From positions 1-64,000 of the forward strand of contig NW_013651762.1 in NCBI RefSeq assembly GCF_000499385.1: a DNA stretch of 64,000 nt, written 5' to 3'. The DNA is from Eimeria necatrix (lineage: Eukaryota > Apicomplexa > Conoidasida > Eucoccidiorida > Eimeriidae). The position numbers and the translations under genes were made by a program. Position 1 is the stretch's first letter. Each line of letters begins with the position of its first letter. The notes beneath the pieces were generated by a model. That model was given only the letters and a program-made list of their open reading frames with translations, was not told the DNA's origin and made no database searches. Shown one piece after another: positions 21,247 through 33,091 of the stretch.

Positions 21247-23025
21247 CAGTAGCCTGTTGGCTACGGTATTGCTGCTGCGAAGGCGCAGCAGAACCAGCAG
21301 CTTTGCAGTAGTGCACTTCTGCGTCAACATGACGCCGCTACGTGTTATGTTGAAAGGAAAAGGCGCTGTGGGGAAGATAGTTGGGGTCTGGCAAGCCAGC
21401 AGGACAAAAACTGCTGCAGGAGGAGCATCAGCAGGAGCTGCTGCTTCCACTGCTCCTGTATAGCGAAATGGCAACATTTGGTCTGTCTGCATCGCCTCAT
21501 ACTGCGTGGCTCATTGTACGCAACTTCTATGTGCAAATAAATTCAATTCGAGCAGGCGACGTGCTGCCGCTTTCGAAGGTATTGACCTTAGCATCTACCG
21601 AGTGGCACACATAAAGGTACGCGGCCAAGCTTTCCAAGATAGTTTTCTTCCAGTACTTTGCCAGTGATGTGCAATGCACTTTCCCTAGTCAGGCAACAAG
21701 TGTTTTGTACGTATGCCTATACTATTGGCTGGATTGCGGGGTCACAAGCTGCTGTAACAGATTCACGAGTGATTAACGAGGTCCTCTCTTTCCTTCTTTC
21801 TGCTTAAACTGCATTATATTTCACGCCTTAGATAGTAAAGGAACCCAAATTAGAACGCTTGAGCATGCATATTAATTAAAGCCCCCTTCATGCGTCTCTT
21901 CTCGACACTCAGCATCTGTAGTACTCAAGGGGCCAGCGATTAAGCAGCAGCCGTAGTGCGAACACGGCAAAACTGAGGCTCACGGCTGACTGAGCCTCAC
22001 ATCGTCCCCAGCGGTAACCGTAGCAGCAGCGGGGATTCATGCTGACCGCGCCACCTCTGTTGGCCTAGAAATGTCCACGAAACAAAATCTAGCATGGAGC
22101 TCTGTGCATTTGGTAATCCTCCACGTTGTGCAGTTCTGCTGCTGCCGTGACCATTGAGAGTACTGGCAGGCTTGAGAATGCTCCAGTTCAGTGCATTTCA
22201 TATTATTCTTATCAACTGTAGCGCTAAGAGTCGTTCTAAACAGTCCCTGGACACATATATCATTGAGTAAAAGTCTGCGTGAATGCTAGACATTAAGTTC
22301 AAGCCACGAGTACATAAAGCCCTTTGTTAGGGCCTACAAACAGATAGTCTATCTATTCAGCAACTCTGGTGTTCAGGGCAACCGAGTACGCACTTTGGTG
22401 CAAGCCTGATTGTGCTGCGTCGAGACCTGCCACCGTTAGGCCGCAGAGGCACTGCTTCCCTGGTCCAATAAGTGCTCTGGCAAGTACGAGTTCTGTAGAT
22501 ACATAACTAGATCCAGAGAGATAGGGGTAGTGCCCCGAGTGATAGAAGTCTTCATCGAACCCTGTGGCCCCGCCGGCAGAAGGCGATGTACTGCACTTTT
22601 GCTCAAACTTTATTCATTACGCTCTCAAGGAAGTAATGTATGCACCTTTTCATATTTATAAGCTTGACATTCTTGGTAGCCCACGGCTGGTGCATTTACA
22701 TGTGCTGTCTGCTCCCAACAGAGGGTGGTAGCCAGGTGGGGTTGCATGCGTTTAGGTATTAACCCGGTCGACTAATAATCTTTCGAAGCACTTGAAGAAA
22801 GAACAACAAAGTAAATTCTTTTGCTTAGTCAGGTACTTTCCTGCGCCAAGCTACTCTTTGCATCTACTCAGCGTCCCCAGCCAGTACCCCAACAGTTTCT
22901 GTGCTGTGAGTCAGCGCTGGACTGCTCAAGACAGGTAGAGTTTTCTCCGTTTTGAGTCCAGAAGGATCCGAGTTGCCCTGAGAAATTGACACGCTGCATG
23001 CATTTCCGAATCCAGCCGACCTTCT
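21247..23025. other. No gene recognised
   Basis: A 1.8-kb gap between two plus-strand genes. ORFs near 21257-21614 are short continuations in other frames. The remainder (21615-22860) has stops in all frames and no recognisable motif. First exons of the following gene may be hidden here. Confidence 0.5.
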
Positions 23026-26000
23026 TTGATGTGGGCAACTGGTGGCGTTGCCCGCGAGCTCCAGCTCGGCCTTACGCCGACTCCGCCTCAGTCTAAAGAA
23101 GCTAAGGGAAAGCCATGGGACTTGGGAGCCTCCGGGCACTGTGGGGTCGCCGGCGACGTCGGGATTCTCAGCGAGCGCCAGAGCTCTCGTTCCCTTTCTC
23201 CTGAAGCAGTGGAGGCGCTCCATGTGCTGGATGGAGCCTCCGTGTGGGCGGAGTCTCGTGAGGGCTGGGCTCCAACGCCTTCTGAAGAGGCTGAGAAGTA
23301 CCTAGGAGCGCTCACCACACTGGCTGATGTGTGCGCCTCCAGTGCGGCGAGAGATACGATCATCATCTGGGAGGGCAGCAGCAAGGGTTCGTCACAGAAA
23401 GAAGTGCACCCCAGAGGGACCCCAGTGCTGCGCCATCTCTGCCGCGTTCTGTGCTGCTTATGCAGCGTTTGCCTATCAGAAAATGGCATTGAATATGGGG
23501 GCCCCACGTCTCCTCGAGGGCTCGGTTTGCCAGGAGCCTCTCAGAGTGAGGAAGCCGATGTGCCCTCTGCAGAGGATTGGCTGAGCCGGGGAGTCACCTT
23601 GCTGGGGGCCCTCAGTGGTTGCGGCCTGGCAGGTGTCGCTCTGCGGCGCGTGATCACGACTCTGTACTGTATCACTAGCTGCCTCTGTCGGTCCCTCGTT
23701 GCCACTCCAGACGCTGCTGCGCTGCTGCAATCAGCTGAAGGGGACCATGCATTTTCTTTTCTCGCTGCGCTTTCCGTAGCGGCAGCAGAAGCAGAGACCC
23801 GGAATATGCCTTCCTCAGCAGCAGCTGCGCCAGCTGCAACACCAGGTGCGGGCGCTGCCGCTGCTGCAGAGCCTCCTTACTCCACGATACCCAGTAGCAG
23901 CAGCAGCGATAGTGTGCTGCTTTTGGCTTTGCTGGGTGCCTATGAGGGCCTCCTTGCTCTCCCTGGCATAGCCTCAGCAGCGCGCGGGGGCCCCTTGAGG
24001 GGTCTCCACAAGGCAGTGCAGCGGGGGGCCGCACGCCTGCTTGGGAAGGCGGCGAGCCTGCGGGATTCTGCGGTGGCTGTCGTGGCGTGGCTAGTGTATC
24101 GACGCCTCTCCAGCAGTGGCGGCAGCAGCGGCAGCAATGACGGGTCATTTAGCCCTACAAACGTTCGCCATCTCCTTGCATTGCTTATTGCTTCTGTACG
24201 CAATCACCTCCGGAGGCCTCTGGAGCAGCGGCTCTGCGCCCTCTGTCTGAGAGAGGCTCTCAAAGAACCGCGTATGCAGCAAGCAGTTGGCAGCAGCACG
24301 CACGATGCTGCCCTGGCTTTTGTGGCGGTCTGTTTACAATCCTTGCAGACAGTAGTTGCTGCTGCTGCTGCTGCCGCACAGCAAAAAGCAACATCTGAGA
24401 CATCATGCGACACTGTTACGCCTGGCCAAGAAGGAGATGGAGAAAAAAACAGTTTTTCTGTTAGGGAACAATTGCAATGCGCCTCCCCAATAGCGGAGAT
24501 GCTGGCACTGCTGTGTCTCTTCAGCCCATTTGTGAGGGCCTCTGTTGCCGTCAGGCTGGACACTCTACCACCAGCACAACAGGCATCTCCTGATGGTGCC
24601 GGTTTTGGAAGCAGCAATGATGGTACTCCAAGGGAACAGCGAAACCAGCACTTGCAGCAGCAAAACCAGCAGAGACAGCCATCACAGACCTCTCCTGGGA
24701 GAGGTCGCAGCAGCGCTGCCCTTTCGGCTGTGAGTCTTCCGTCGCTTTTTTACATAGCAGCAAACGGAGATGACTTGGGTTGTTTGTACATATCAGCCTT
24801 TCTCGAGTTGTGCATCAGCTGCCAAGACGCGCGAGGCATAGGGAGGTACATGTCTCACCAGCAAAGAGAAGAAGTTGTTGCCAGCTTGGCAGCAAACGCA
24901 GGCTTGCTGTGTAAGCATTTGTTCGTGCACGAAAAGCAGCAATCATTGAAGTTGTAGATATACGGCGTAGCTTGCAATGCTTTTGCCCGTTTGCAGTTCT
25001 TCTTTGCCTGAGGGTTTTCCGCATTAGAAGCAGCCATATTGTGATTCGCTCCTTCATGTCCCATATTTGCGTGTTTATTCCTCCCACTGCTGCAGTGCGC
25101 GGCGGTGAAAACAAGTCCCTGGGATTGCGACGCGCAACGTGCCTGAGCCTCATTGCCGCCCTATGGGATGGCACAGAGGCCCTCGGATCTATCGTGGAAA
25201 CACTCTGTATCCATCCTCTTTCTGTAGCAGGTATACCACTGAACAAACTGCACCGAAGGGCAGCAGCAGCTGCAGCCACGACAGGTCTGTTGACGATATA
25301 GCGTGTACGCCCATGGTGCTGCTGCTGGAAATGCTACTGCAGGGGAGGAAGCAGCACAGCAAGGGGACATGGGGTTGCTGCTGCGGGCGCTGCATGCATC
25401 GCTTGATCTGAGCGCTTGCACAAAGAGACACATGCCGCGTTCCCTACGGCTGCTGCAGCGGGCGGCTGCAGCGCTGGCTGCTGGGCCACTTAGTTCACCA
25501 CAGACGGCATCGGAAGCAGAAGAGGCACTCTTGGTTGTATACAAGTGCTGCGCACTGGTATTGTCACTGTTTCTTGTGGTCTTCGCTGCTTTTTCTTATG
25601 CTGCGGCTGTAGCCACACCCGCTGGTGCAGGTTTCAGTGCTGCTGCCTGTGCTACAGCCGTTAACGGCGCCTGGTAGCAACATCCTTTATGAGATCTTTC
25701 CTAGCCTGCGAAATTTGTTGCGCTCAGTCGATCCCTGTCTGCTGGAGGGCGTTACCACCCATAAACTGCATTTGTTCTAGCGACAAAAATGGCGCAGCAA
25801 CAGGAGATGGAGCTGCTGCATGCGGAACCAGTACACATTCAGATTTATGGACAGCAGGAAGCTGCCCCTTCATGGCGCGGCTGGAAGGCCTGAGCAAATT
25901 CGGTGAGCTTCATGTGCTGCGGGGCAAATTGTGTTTCTCCCCAGCTCTCATTTCTGTCAACAAGGGGCTTCTTACTCCTGGTGCGTGCCACAAATGACGG

Positions 26001-29000
26001 CTGTTGCCATTGCTATGGGCGAAGTGAGCTGATGCCGCTGCTGCTGCAGGTTGTGCCTCTGAAGACAGATCCTGGCAGCTTAGCGGCAGGCCAGTGGCTG
26101 CTGCTCTTGTGGAGGAAGCTCGCAGCCGCCTGGTGGAACTGAAGGAGCTACGACAGACCAGGGCGGAGGCGAAGAACAGCGTACGGCAGTTTAAGTTGCT
26201 GCTGCTGCACTTGCCGCTGCATATACTCTTGTATTTGTGAGCGCACTAGTGAACTGAGTTGCCTTTGATGAGCGTGCTTTGCTGTTTGCTGCTGCAGGCC
26301 GCGCAGGCGGCGCAGCGCCTTGCCGTGACCAATGAAGCTCATGAGGTCAAAATTGCAGCACTCTATTACGCACCGTGCTCAGTTTGCCTCGTCACTACTT
26401 GCAAAGACTCCAACCGGTCCACGCTGGGAATGCTGTTTCTGCCAACTTCTGAGCTATGTTGCATATGACTTGGGCTTGACAGCTCGGGGTTTAGGAGTAG
26501 GGTACGTGGCCTGGAATGCTGTGGGATGCAGATGGAGGTGAATCGAATAAGGGAGGCAGCAGACAGGCAAGAGCGTCTCCATTCCGCCAAAGAACAGCGC
26601 CTGACTGAAGAGGCCCGAAAGTCCGTTCAGGGGGACTTCTACTAACCACTTACAGCTGAGCCCACAGTAGCACTACTGGACTATGCAGCAGAGCTGCATG
26701 GGTCTCCCACTGATTCGTGACTGCGTAAAAATAATGGTCAAGAGTCCCGGTTTCTTGCACACTCAATTTACAGTGAAACGCTGTTCCTGCTGTTGTGCAT
26801 GGTCCGGTCCACGGTGGAGATGCTGTTTCTGTCAACTCTTTAGCTATGTTGATGGCTTGATAAAGTGAACATTCCAGGTATTTGCTGCTGCTGCTCGTGC
26901 CTTATGTGTTGCTTGTATTGGTGGGCTGCAGACTGCGGCGTGAACTGGAGACCGAACAACAAAGAGGTAGAGAACTTGTCGCTGAGTTTCAAAGACTTCT
27001 AGATGCAAAAGAAGAGGCTATAGCCACGTGAGTCGCTGCCGCTTTTAGTACTGCTTCTGTGCTGCTGCTCTTGCTGGTGCTGCAAACCAGTTGCAGCTGC
27101 TCCTCCCACTGCTGCAAGCGCTACTTTTGCTGTTGCCGCTGCTGTGTTGTCTACCGCTGTGCACTTGGGGGATCGTCGATGCATTCCACGATGTGCACAC
27201 ACGGAACGAGAAGGTTTGGGTTTGACAAGAGCAGTAGCTCTACGTATGGCGCATTACAGGGGGTCTGGGAGAGGGTCCCAGTTGCCAGCACGTCACAAGT
27301 GAGTCTATATGTGTTGCTTAAGGCAGTGTGTCCGTGGCTTCCGCAGTCTCCAGTCCAACCTGGGAGAGGGAAGGACCCCGCATGTACCGGACATTTCAGA
27401 GATCTCGCGCGACTTGCAAATACAGACGGCGATTAACGTCAAGCAGGTACAGTTGCTGCTGCTTTTGCTACCTTTGGTGCTGCAGCTAAACTTCCTGAAA
27501 GGGTGAAATGCGAACAATCTTGTGACTGCAGCATATTTGGCCGGCGGACGCTTTTTGGGCTTAGCAGTGTGCCCCGTTCAAGTTACTCGACTTAGAGCGA
27601 CGTCTGTTTTGCATATAAATACTTTCATATCAAAGACGTGCACTTATATAGGATATTTGTACCAATACGAATATGTATTTCTCAGAAGGAAGAGATATCC
27701 AAGCAAGAGGCGAAGCTAAGATCGCTTTTAGAAAAGCAGCAACATACAACAAACACCCTCACTGCGCTAACTGAAAAACACAGGCAGCTGCAGGTGAACT
27801 TCGCGGCTGCACACAGGTGCAGGTCTACTTGCTTTGTTCCTGAGCAGGGTCGAATCAAGCCTGCCGGCGCACATGGCATGGCTTCTAAACACGCACGAAG
27901 GCACTTGTACACATATAAACAGTTATTTATTTAGCTCACGTGTGCTTGTTTCTACGCTTCTACATGTATATGTGCATATCGGCGTGTGTATTTGCCTGTA
28001 CATATATTCTAAATACATGCAAATAGATGAATGTGCAAACGTATGTTTACACGCCTTTGGGTACATCCGTCGGTTTTTGTATATTTGCTCCAACGTATCT
28101 GTCACTTTGGGGGTTCTGTTGTCTGTCTTGGCGGCTGGAACTTATAAGCTGGCACTAGGATCTTCTTGTTGATTAACAACGTTAGTGTATAATTAATAAA
28201 CGTGCTCCTTCTCTTGATCGCTGTTTTGTTTTTATTGTTTTTATTTAGCTGTGGTGATCTCTCGCCTCGATCTGTTAAAGTAAACGACAGCGCAAGTGCT
28301 TGTCTACCTTTGCCACAGGAAGAAAAAAACAAACTGCAAATCAACTACGAGAAGGTTCAGGATGAAAACGAGCAACAATTCAGGTTAGACGAACTGCGGT
28401 CCGGCCTGAGTTTGTACTGCCACTCCATCAGTGCCAAGCCGGAGCTTCTGGTGCTGCTTGGGTACTGGCGTAGTTGTGTTGCGAATGTTGTGCTTGCTGC
28501 TTCTGGGATAGCAGCAGCTGCATCTGAGGCTTTGTCATGATTTGGGTTCTGCCTTCTTGCTGCGTTTGTGAAATTCATGGTTTTTTTGGTTAGTAGGAGT
28601 GATAACAGCACTCGTGCAGCGGAACCACAAGCGGATAAGTCGATCCACTGCGCTTGCTTTACTGTCTCAGACAGCTCATTTTGGTGATGAAGGCTCTAGC
28701 TGAACAGCAGGCAGAGAACGGAGTTTTGAAGGAGGCGCGCATGCATGCTGCGGCAAACAGTGAACAGCAAGCAAGGCAGAAGTTGCAGCAGCTGGAGCAA
28801 CAGCTGCAGCAGATGGCAAGGGAACAGGAGGTGGGCGACCTGCCTGCACCCGCGAGTCGATTTCTACATGCTTAAGCACGGGTTTGCCTGTGACCAATTT
28901 GGATTATCTTGCTTTACTTCTTTCCGCGCGTAGGTACGCTGCATGCATGCACGTTTACATTTACATCTGCATGCCTCTGCATTTGTGTCTGCATGCATCA

Positions 29001-29611
29001 AGAGACTGAGGTGCATTGGTCAATTCGTTGCTGCCGCAGAGCCAAGCGAGAGCAGCATCACTGCGCCAAGTCTCTCTTGAGGAGCAGCTGAGAGCCTTTC
29101 AAAAGGAAAATGAAGCACTCAAGGCTCGCAATCGGTGTTGTGAAAGGTGATCCCACGCACTTCATTGCACCCGGCCCCCATGACGCAGCACGCAAATACA
29201 AATGCATGCATATGCGTTCTAGCACACAAGCATCACACAGCGCGAGCCCTATAGTGAAGTGTTACGAATGCTTGGTCTTGTGGGACTATGTGTTTTGAGA
29301 TACGCAGCACCATTGAAGACTTAGAAAAGAGACTGCAAACCGCAGTGGAAACTGCAGCAGGGGCCAGAGCAGCAGCAGCTGCCAAGTCTGAAATGCTGAA
29401 CCGCATGCAACAGGTACAGTAGGGTCCGCTCTCTCGAGGTCTCGCACCTTAACGGGTCCCTGACAATCCCAGCATGCTCTGAGTCCACTGTGTCGCTACC
29501 ATGACCAGTACGTCGTTGGACTCGGACAGCCACCGCTGCTGCTGCTGTGCAGGAACTGAAAGAGAAGGAGAATCGACTAGCAGTTATCAGCGCCGCCCTG
29601 CGGGGGCCCTA
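23026..29611 (+). CDS. Helical-head plus coiled-coil protein (possible p115/Uso1-like tether)
   Basis: A multi-exon gene. Resolved exons are about 23026-24910 (strong GTAAGC donor), 25096-25230 and 25343 onward; the joins are in phase 1. The first ~700 residues are leucine/alanine-rich helices with low-complexity inserts, compatible with an armadillo-type head. From about 26.0 kb short exons encode charged heptad-like helices, for example VEEARSRLVELKELRQTRAE (about 26110), RIREAADRQERL (26535), RRELETEQQRGRELVAEF (26940), KLRSLLEKQQHT (27715), KNKLQINYEKVQDENEQQ (28327), ARQKLQQLEQQLQQMARE (28775), EEQLRAFQKENEALKA (29080) and IEDLEKRLQTAVET (29308). The last exon ends with ELKEKENRLAVISAALRGP and a stop at 29611. 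Head plus long coiled coil is the architecture of Golgi tether p115/Uso1, but I see no diagnostic motif, so this is a hypothesis. The start is uncertain. Confidence 0.5.
26413..26463 (+). repeat. Intron-located duplicated segment, copy 1
   Basis: The segment beginning ACCGGTCCACGCTGGGAATG is repeated with scattered differences at about 26804-26855. Both copies continue through GCTGTTTCTG, CAACT and GCTATGTTG. Each copy sits between coiled-coil exons, so it probably records a local duplication. Confidence 0.6.
26804..26855 (+). repeat. Intron-located duplicated segment, copy 2
   Basis: Diverged partner of the copy at about 26413-26463. It shares CCGGTCCACG, ATGCTGTTTCTG, CAACT and AGCTATGTTGATG-type words in the same order and spacing. 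Confidence 0.6.
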
Positions 29612-30201
29612 AGTGGCCCTTGTCGCGGACAAACGTGCAAGCAGCCCCTTGGGGATTAGTTTTTGATGCTACAACTGCAGTTGGCACTGAAATTCTGGGT
29701 TAGGTGTACGTGTTCGAATGCACCCTAACGTTCAAACACTGCACCCCATCAGGTCCGGATTTTCTTTTGGGGCACTTCTGATTTGCCTCTGTATCCTCTC
29801 GCTGTGTGCAGTGAACTCATCCTCATCATAAGAAACGCATTATTCGGGGCGACAGGAGTATGCACTCGAATAGTGTTTGCTGCCCTTTTTGTTGCATACT
29901 CAGTCCACCAGTATATGCCCTGTATACAAAATACTGTGTAGCACAACGAAGTGGGCTGCGGGTCGCACGAAAAGAGGCGCTTCCCACATCGATGCTACTT
30001 CGTAACCTATTTAAGTGCTAGTCTTGGGAGTCAACTGACTGGCTCGCTATTGTTTCAACGGGGCTTCCTACGCAATCAACAAACACACAGACTAGAACTT
30101 TCCTGACGCCGTATGAAAGAGAGGGCTAAAGTTGGGGAAAACTGAACCCTCTTGGCTACTCAGCTGAAAGAAATCTGCGTGGTGAAAACGTGCACATTCA
30201 C
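29612..30201. other. Intergenic, no gene recognised
   Basis: Lies between two convergent genes. Small ORFs only. Expected to hold two 3' UTRs. Confidence 0.5.
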
Positions 30202-31038
30202 TCAAACATCGCGTCGAAGCTTTTTCAAAATGCCCTCCTCGTCCAGGCAAAGGGCTTGTGAGCCTTGAAGAGCCCCGGCGAGATTCATCGTGACTGCGGG
30301 GAGGCACATGCCCCGCTTGGGCTCATCCGTGCTCCGCCCTGCGCGGATACTATGATCATCATTTCCCGTCCCTACGAGAAAATCCGTGCTGCTCACTGGT
30401 GAAGCCGCGGCCCCCTCTTCAGCCTCCTTCGGGCCAAATTGAGGCGGGGGCAAAACCAATGGGCGATTGCGCGCTACTGAGGAAGTGGCCTCCGTGCTAT
30501 GCGAATCTTGTGGTGGGACAGATGGGCGCTCGCTAGGACTCTTGCAACCCTCTACGTCATTTGGGTCACTCTGCCGTTTTTCTTGTGTCGTTGCCAGATA
30601 CTCGGTCACGCCGACTGGTACTAGGGGCGACCCCGACGGCTGTGGTAGGCACGTAGCTTGCGCATGTACAGTTTCTGCTCCGTTAAACCCGTTTCCTGGA
30701 AGATTCTCTCTCAGTCCTAAGATCTGTTGCAGGCGAACTTGCCGCGCGACCTCCGCCTGCAGTTCCCTTTGGACCTCTTCCGTTGGGGCGTCCAGGGGCT
30801 GGATGCCTCCGTACTTAGAGTGTAAAGCCTCCCATGGGTCGTCTAGAGCCCTCGGAGGGATAGGAAGAAGCTCTGTGGATGATGCGAATGACTGGGAGCC
30901 TCTGAAGCCGTCAGCAGGGCGCCCACTTGAGGCCCCTCGAGGGCGCCTAGAACCTCCGCGTCTCACTTGTTGCTGCTGGTTCCATCTGTAACTGCCTGAA
31001 GTGAACGGCGCAGACGTCTCCCAGGTTGGCCGCTGCAT
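30202..31038 (-). CDS. Hypothetical proline/serine-rich protein
   Basis: An uninterrupted 278-residue ORF with varied composition. The N-terminus is rich in R, G, S and Q. Residues ~60-105 contain a predicted helix with the DDPWEALHSKYGG and EEVQRELQAEVARQVRLQQIL segments. The middle is proline- and serine-rich, and the C-terminus ends with LDEEGILKKLRRDV. There is no signal peptide, membrane segment or domain I recognise. It may be a single-exon gene or the last exon of a longer one. Overlapping plus-strand ORFs are shadows. Confidence 0.5.
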   Translation of the reverse strand: MQRPTWETSAPFTSGSYRWNQQQQVRRGGSRRPRGASSGRPADGFRGSQSFASSTELLPIPPRALDDPWEALHSKYGGIQPLDAPTEEVQRELQAEVARQVRLQQILGLRENLPGNGFNGAETVHAQATCLPQPSGSPLVPVGVTEYLATTQEKRQSDPNDVEGCKSPSERPSVPPQDSHSTEATSSVARNRPLVLPPPQFGPKEAEEGAAASPVSSTDFLVGTGNDDHSIRAGRSTDEPKRGMCLPAVTMNLAGALQGSQALCLDEEGILKKLRRDV

Positions 31039-32151
31039 GGACAGGAGCGATGTACCTGTTCTGCTCGTTTGCCGCTACGGTGCAATGCCTGCGAACTGAA
31101 GCAACGGCCAAGCCAGTGGCCTGTGTTTGAGTCCGTGGTGGTTAGCAAGGAACGCTGTAGAAACTTTCAAGTTCAGACAACTGTCACTGTCGACTACTGT
31201 CAAATTCGGACAAAAAGAAGCTGATGTCGACGACAGTCAGGAATGGCGCTTCCTGCGCCTGCATTTGCAAGACCCCTATGACGTTTACAGTGGCATTAGG
31301 ATACACATCATACTGGATGCCACAAAGTCACTAAGCCCGCAAGAAATTTCACGAGCTTGACGATATAAAGCTGGAACGTTCCCATGTTGGGGTACCGCAT
31401 GTGGCGGCTGCTCTACCTTCGCGGCCTCGCATCAGCAGACGGCATGCTGCACAACAGCCAGTAGTGTTGCTGCAGCGAAGGCAAATACGCCGTTTACATA
31501 GGTCACTTCTGTGACTGCGGACATTATAGACCATTATATGGTTTATATTCCACGAGCCTGCCCCTGAGAGCCCCAAACACGTCAGCACCGGGCGGCGGTG
31601 AGGCTCGACAGAGGCCCATGGAATGGAGTGCCAAGGCCTTAGGCTTTGAGGCTCATGCCTATTTTTTTTGTTACGGCAACAGTAGAGAATCTGCATGCCG
31701 CAGCGCGTGGCCGGCACAACCCTTGCCACCGACCACGGGAAGACCTCAAAATAGCGGGGCTCTCAGCCATGCAGTAGCAGCAGCAGCAATTCTGCCTCGA
31801 GCAGCAACAGCAGCAGCTGCCTGAACAGCATCATCGGAAGCAGCAGCGACAAAGGCAGGAGTGACAGCTGCAACGCCAGCAGCGGTAACCTCGCCGTTCG
31901 CCCCCATTGCCTGCTGACGGTCCCTTGCCGTCCCGTTGCGTTTAGGGACTCCCAAAACGGTTGTACGAAGGGCCCTGTGTGTTGGCCTTCACCACTGCGC
32001 GCTGATTGGCTTTCATCATTGCTCGCTGAAGGTCTCCGCCTATTCCTAAATTGTGCAGGAAACGAAGATCTTCGGGAACTCTAGTGGCAAGACATAGGAG
32101 CATCTCCGTGTCAGGGGCCCCACCTGTGCCCCCACATGACCAGAAGAGCAG
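31039..32151. other. No confident gene
   Basis: Contains short ORFs (31127-31360 +, 31349-31729 -, 31746-31955 -) and an alanine/CAG-rich patch near 31760-31830. This is the 5' flank of the giant cyclase gene and could hold its promoter or first exon. I cannot decide. Confidence 0.4.
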
Positions 32152-32593
32152 ATGTTCCACAACCCAGGGAGCGCTCCCTCAGGGGCTCCAGAGCGTGGTG
32201 AAGGCCTCTCTGGGCAGAGTGGACGCCCACATGGTCAGCAAGGGGCTCCCTCGGCAGCTGCCGGTGCAGCGCGGGCGCCACTTACCACTCACGAACCCAC
32301 AGTGCGCCGGCCAACGAAGCGCAGCAAGGCTCATAGCTCAAAGTACAAAGTGAGAAAACATGGTGGCCCCATTTCGACGGGCATGGGCCCGTGGGAGGGG
32401 GGCCCTGACGCTGAGAACAGTCCTCACGCTGCAGTACCTGCATCAGATGATCCGAGTGCACGCCGCGGCCACGGCAGGCGCAGGGTCCGTCCGCAACACT
32501 TGCACTCTGGGAGCTCCGAGGAAATCACGGGTTCTGTGCGGAAACACGCGTCCAAGACTATCATTGGCAAATTGGGAATGGCTGCAGGCACCG
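32152..32593 (+). CDS. Possible N-terminal exon of the P4-ATPase/guanylate cyclase
   Basis: An open frame from an ATG at 32152 to a good donor (GTGAGC) at 32594, rich in G, R, S, P and H, ending in HASKTIIGKLGMAAG. Coccidian cyclases of this type have long low-complexity N-termini, and this segment lies directly upstream on the same strand. I could not find an in-phase route from it to the first certain exon at about 33075-33229, so membership is tentative. Confidence 0.3.
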
Positions 32594-33091
32594 GTGAGCT
32601 TAGCGGACTCCCGTTTAATGAACGTGTAACGCAGCTGTCCGCTCACTATGCACATGCATGGCCGTGCTCTCTGTGGATTTGAAGCGAAGACTTCGCCGTG
32701 TGGAGAAGACGGGTGCTTTCGCTTCTTCCAGTGTCGCTTCGCTGTGTGAAAGTGGTCCGCACTTGTAAGTATGTGACTGTATAATTCCTCATGCTTCCGG
32801 CTTGCCTACAGTTCGGCAGTCGGTGCAGCTTTATACCCACTTGGGGCATGCAAAGGGCAACAGCAGCTAGCGGTACTGCTCCTGAAACAGCAGCTATGGA
32901 TTGCTGTCCTTGCGTGGGTACTAGTGTTCTATTATGATGCCGTTGGCATCGAGCAGCTACGGCATCACTGCCTCGTAGGCATTTGTTTTTCCTTTTGGAT
33001 CTAAACGTGGAAGCTGTAGCTTATTCTGGGGCTTCCGGTTGGGTGATGCTGCGGTATATGTGTAGCTGCTGCAGCAGGCCGCACTGCACTG

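Noticed and set aside
23088..24763. Several minus-strand ORFs of 70-157 residues
   Set aside because: They lie opposite a 643-residue plus-strand ORF with coherent helical composition and good splice donors, and show no motif of their own.
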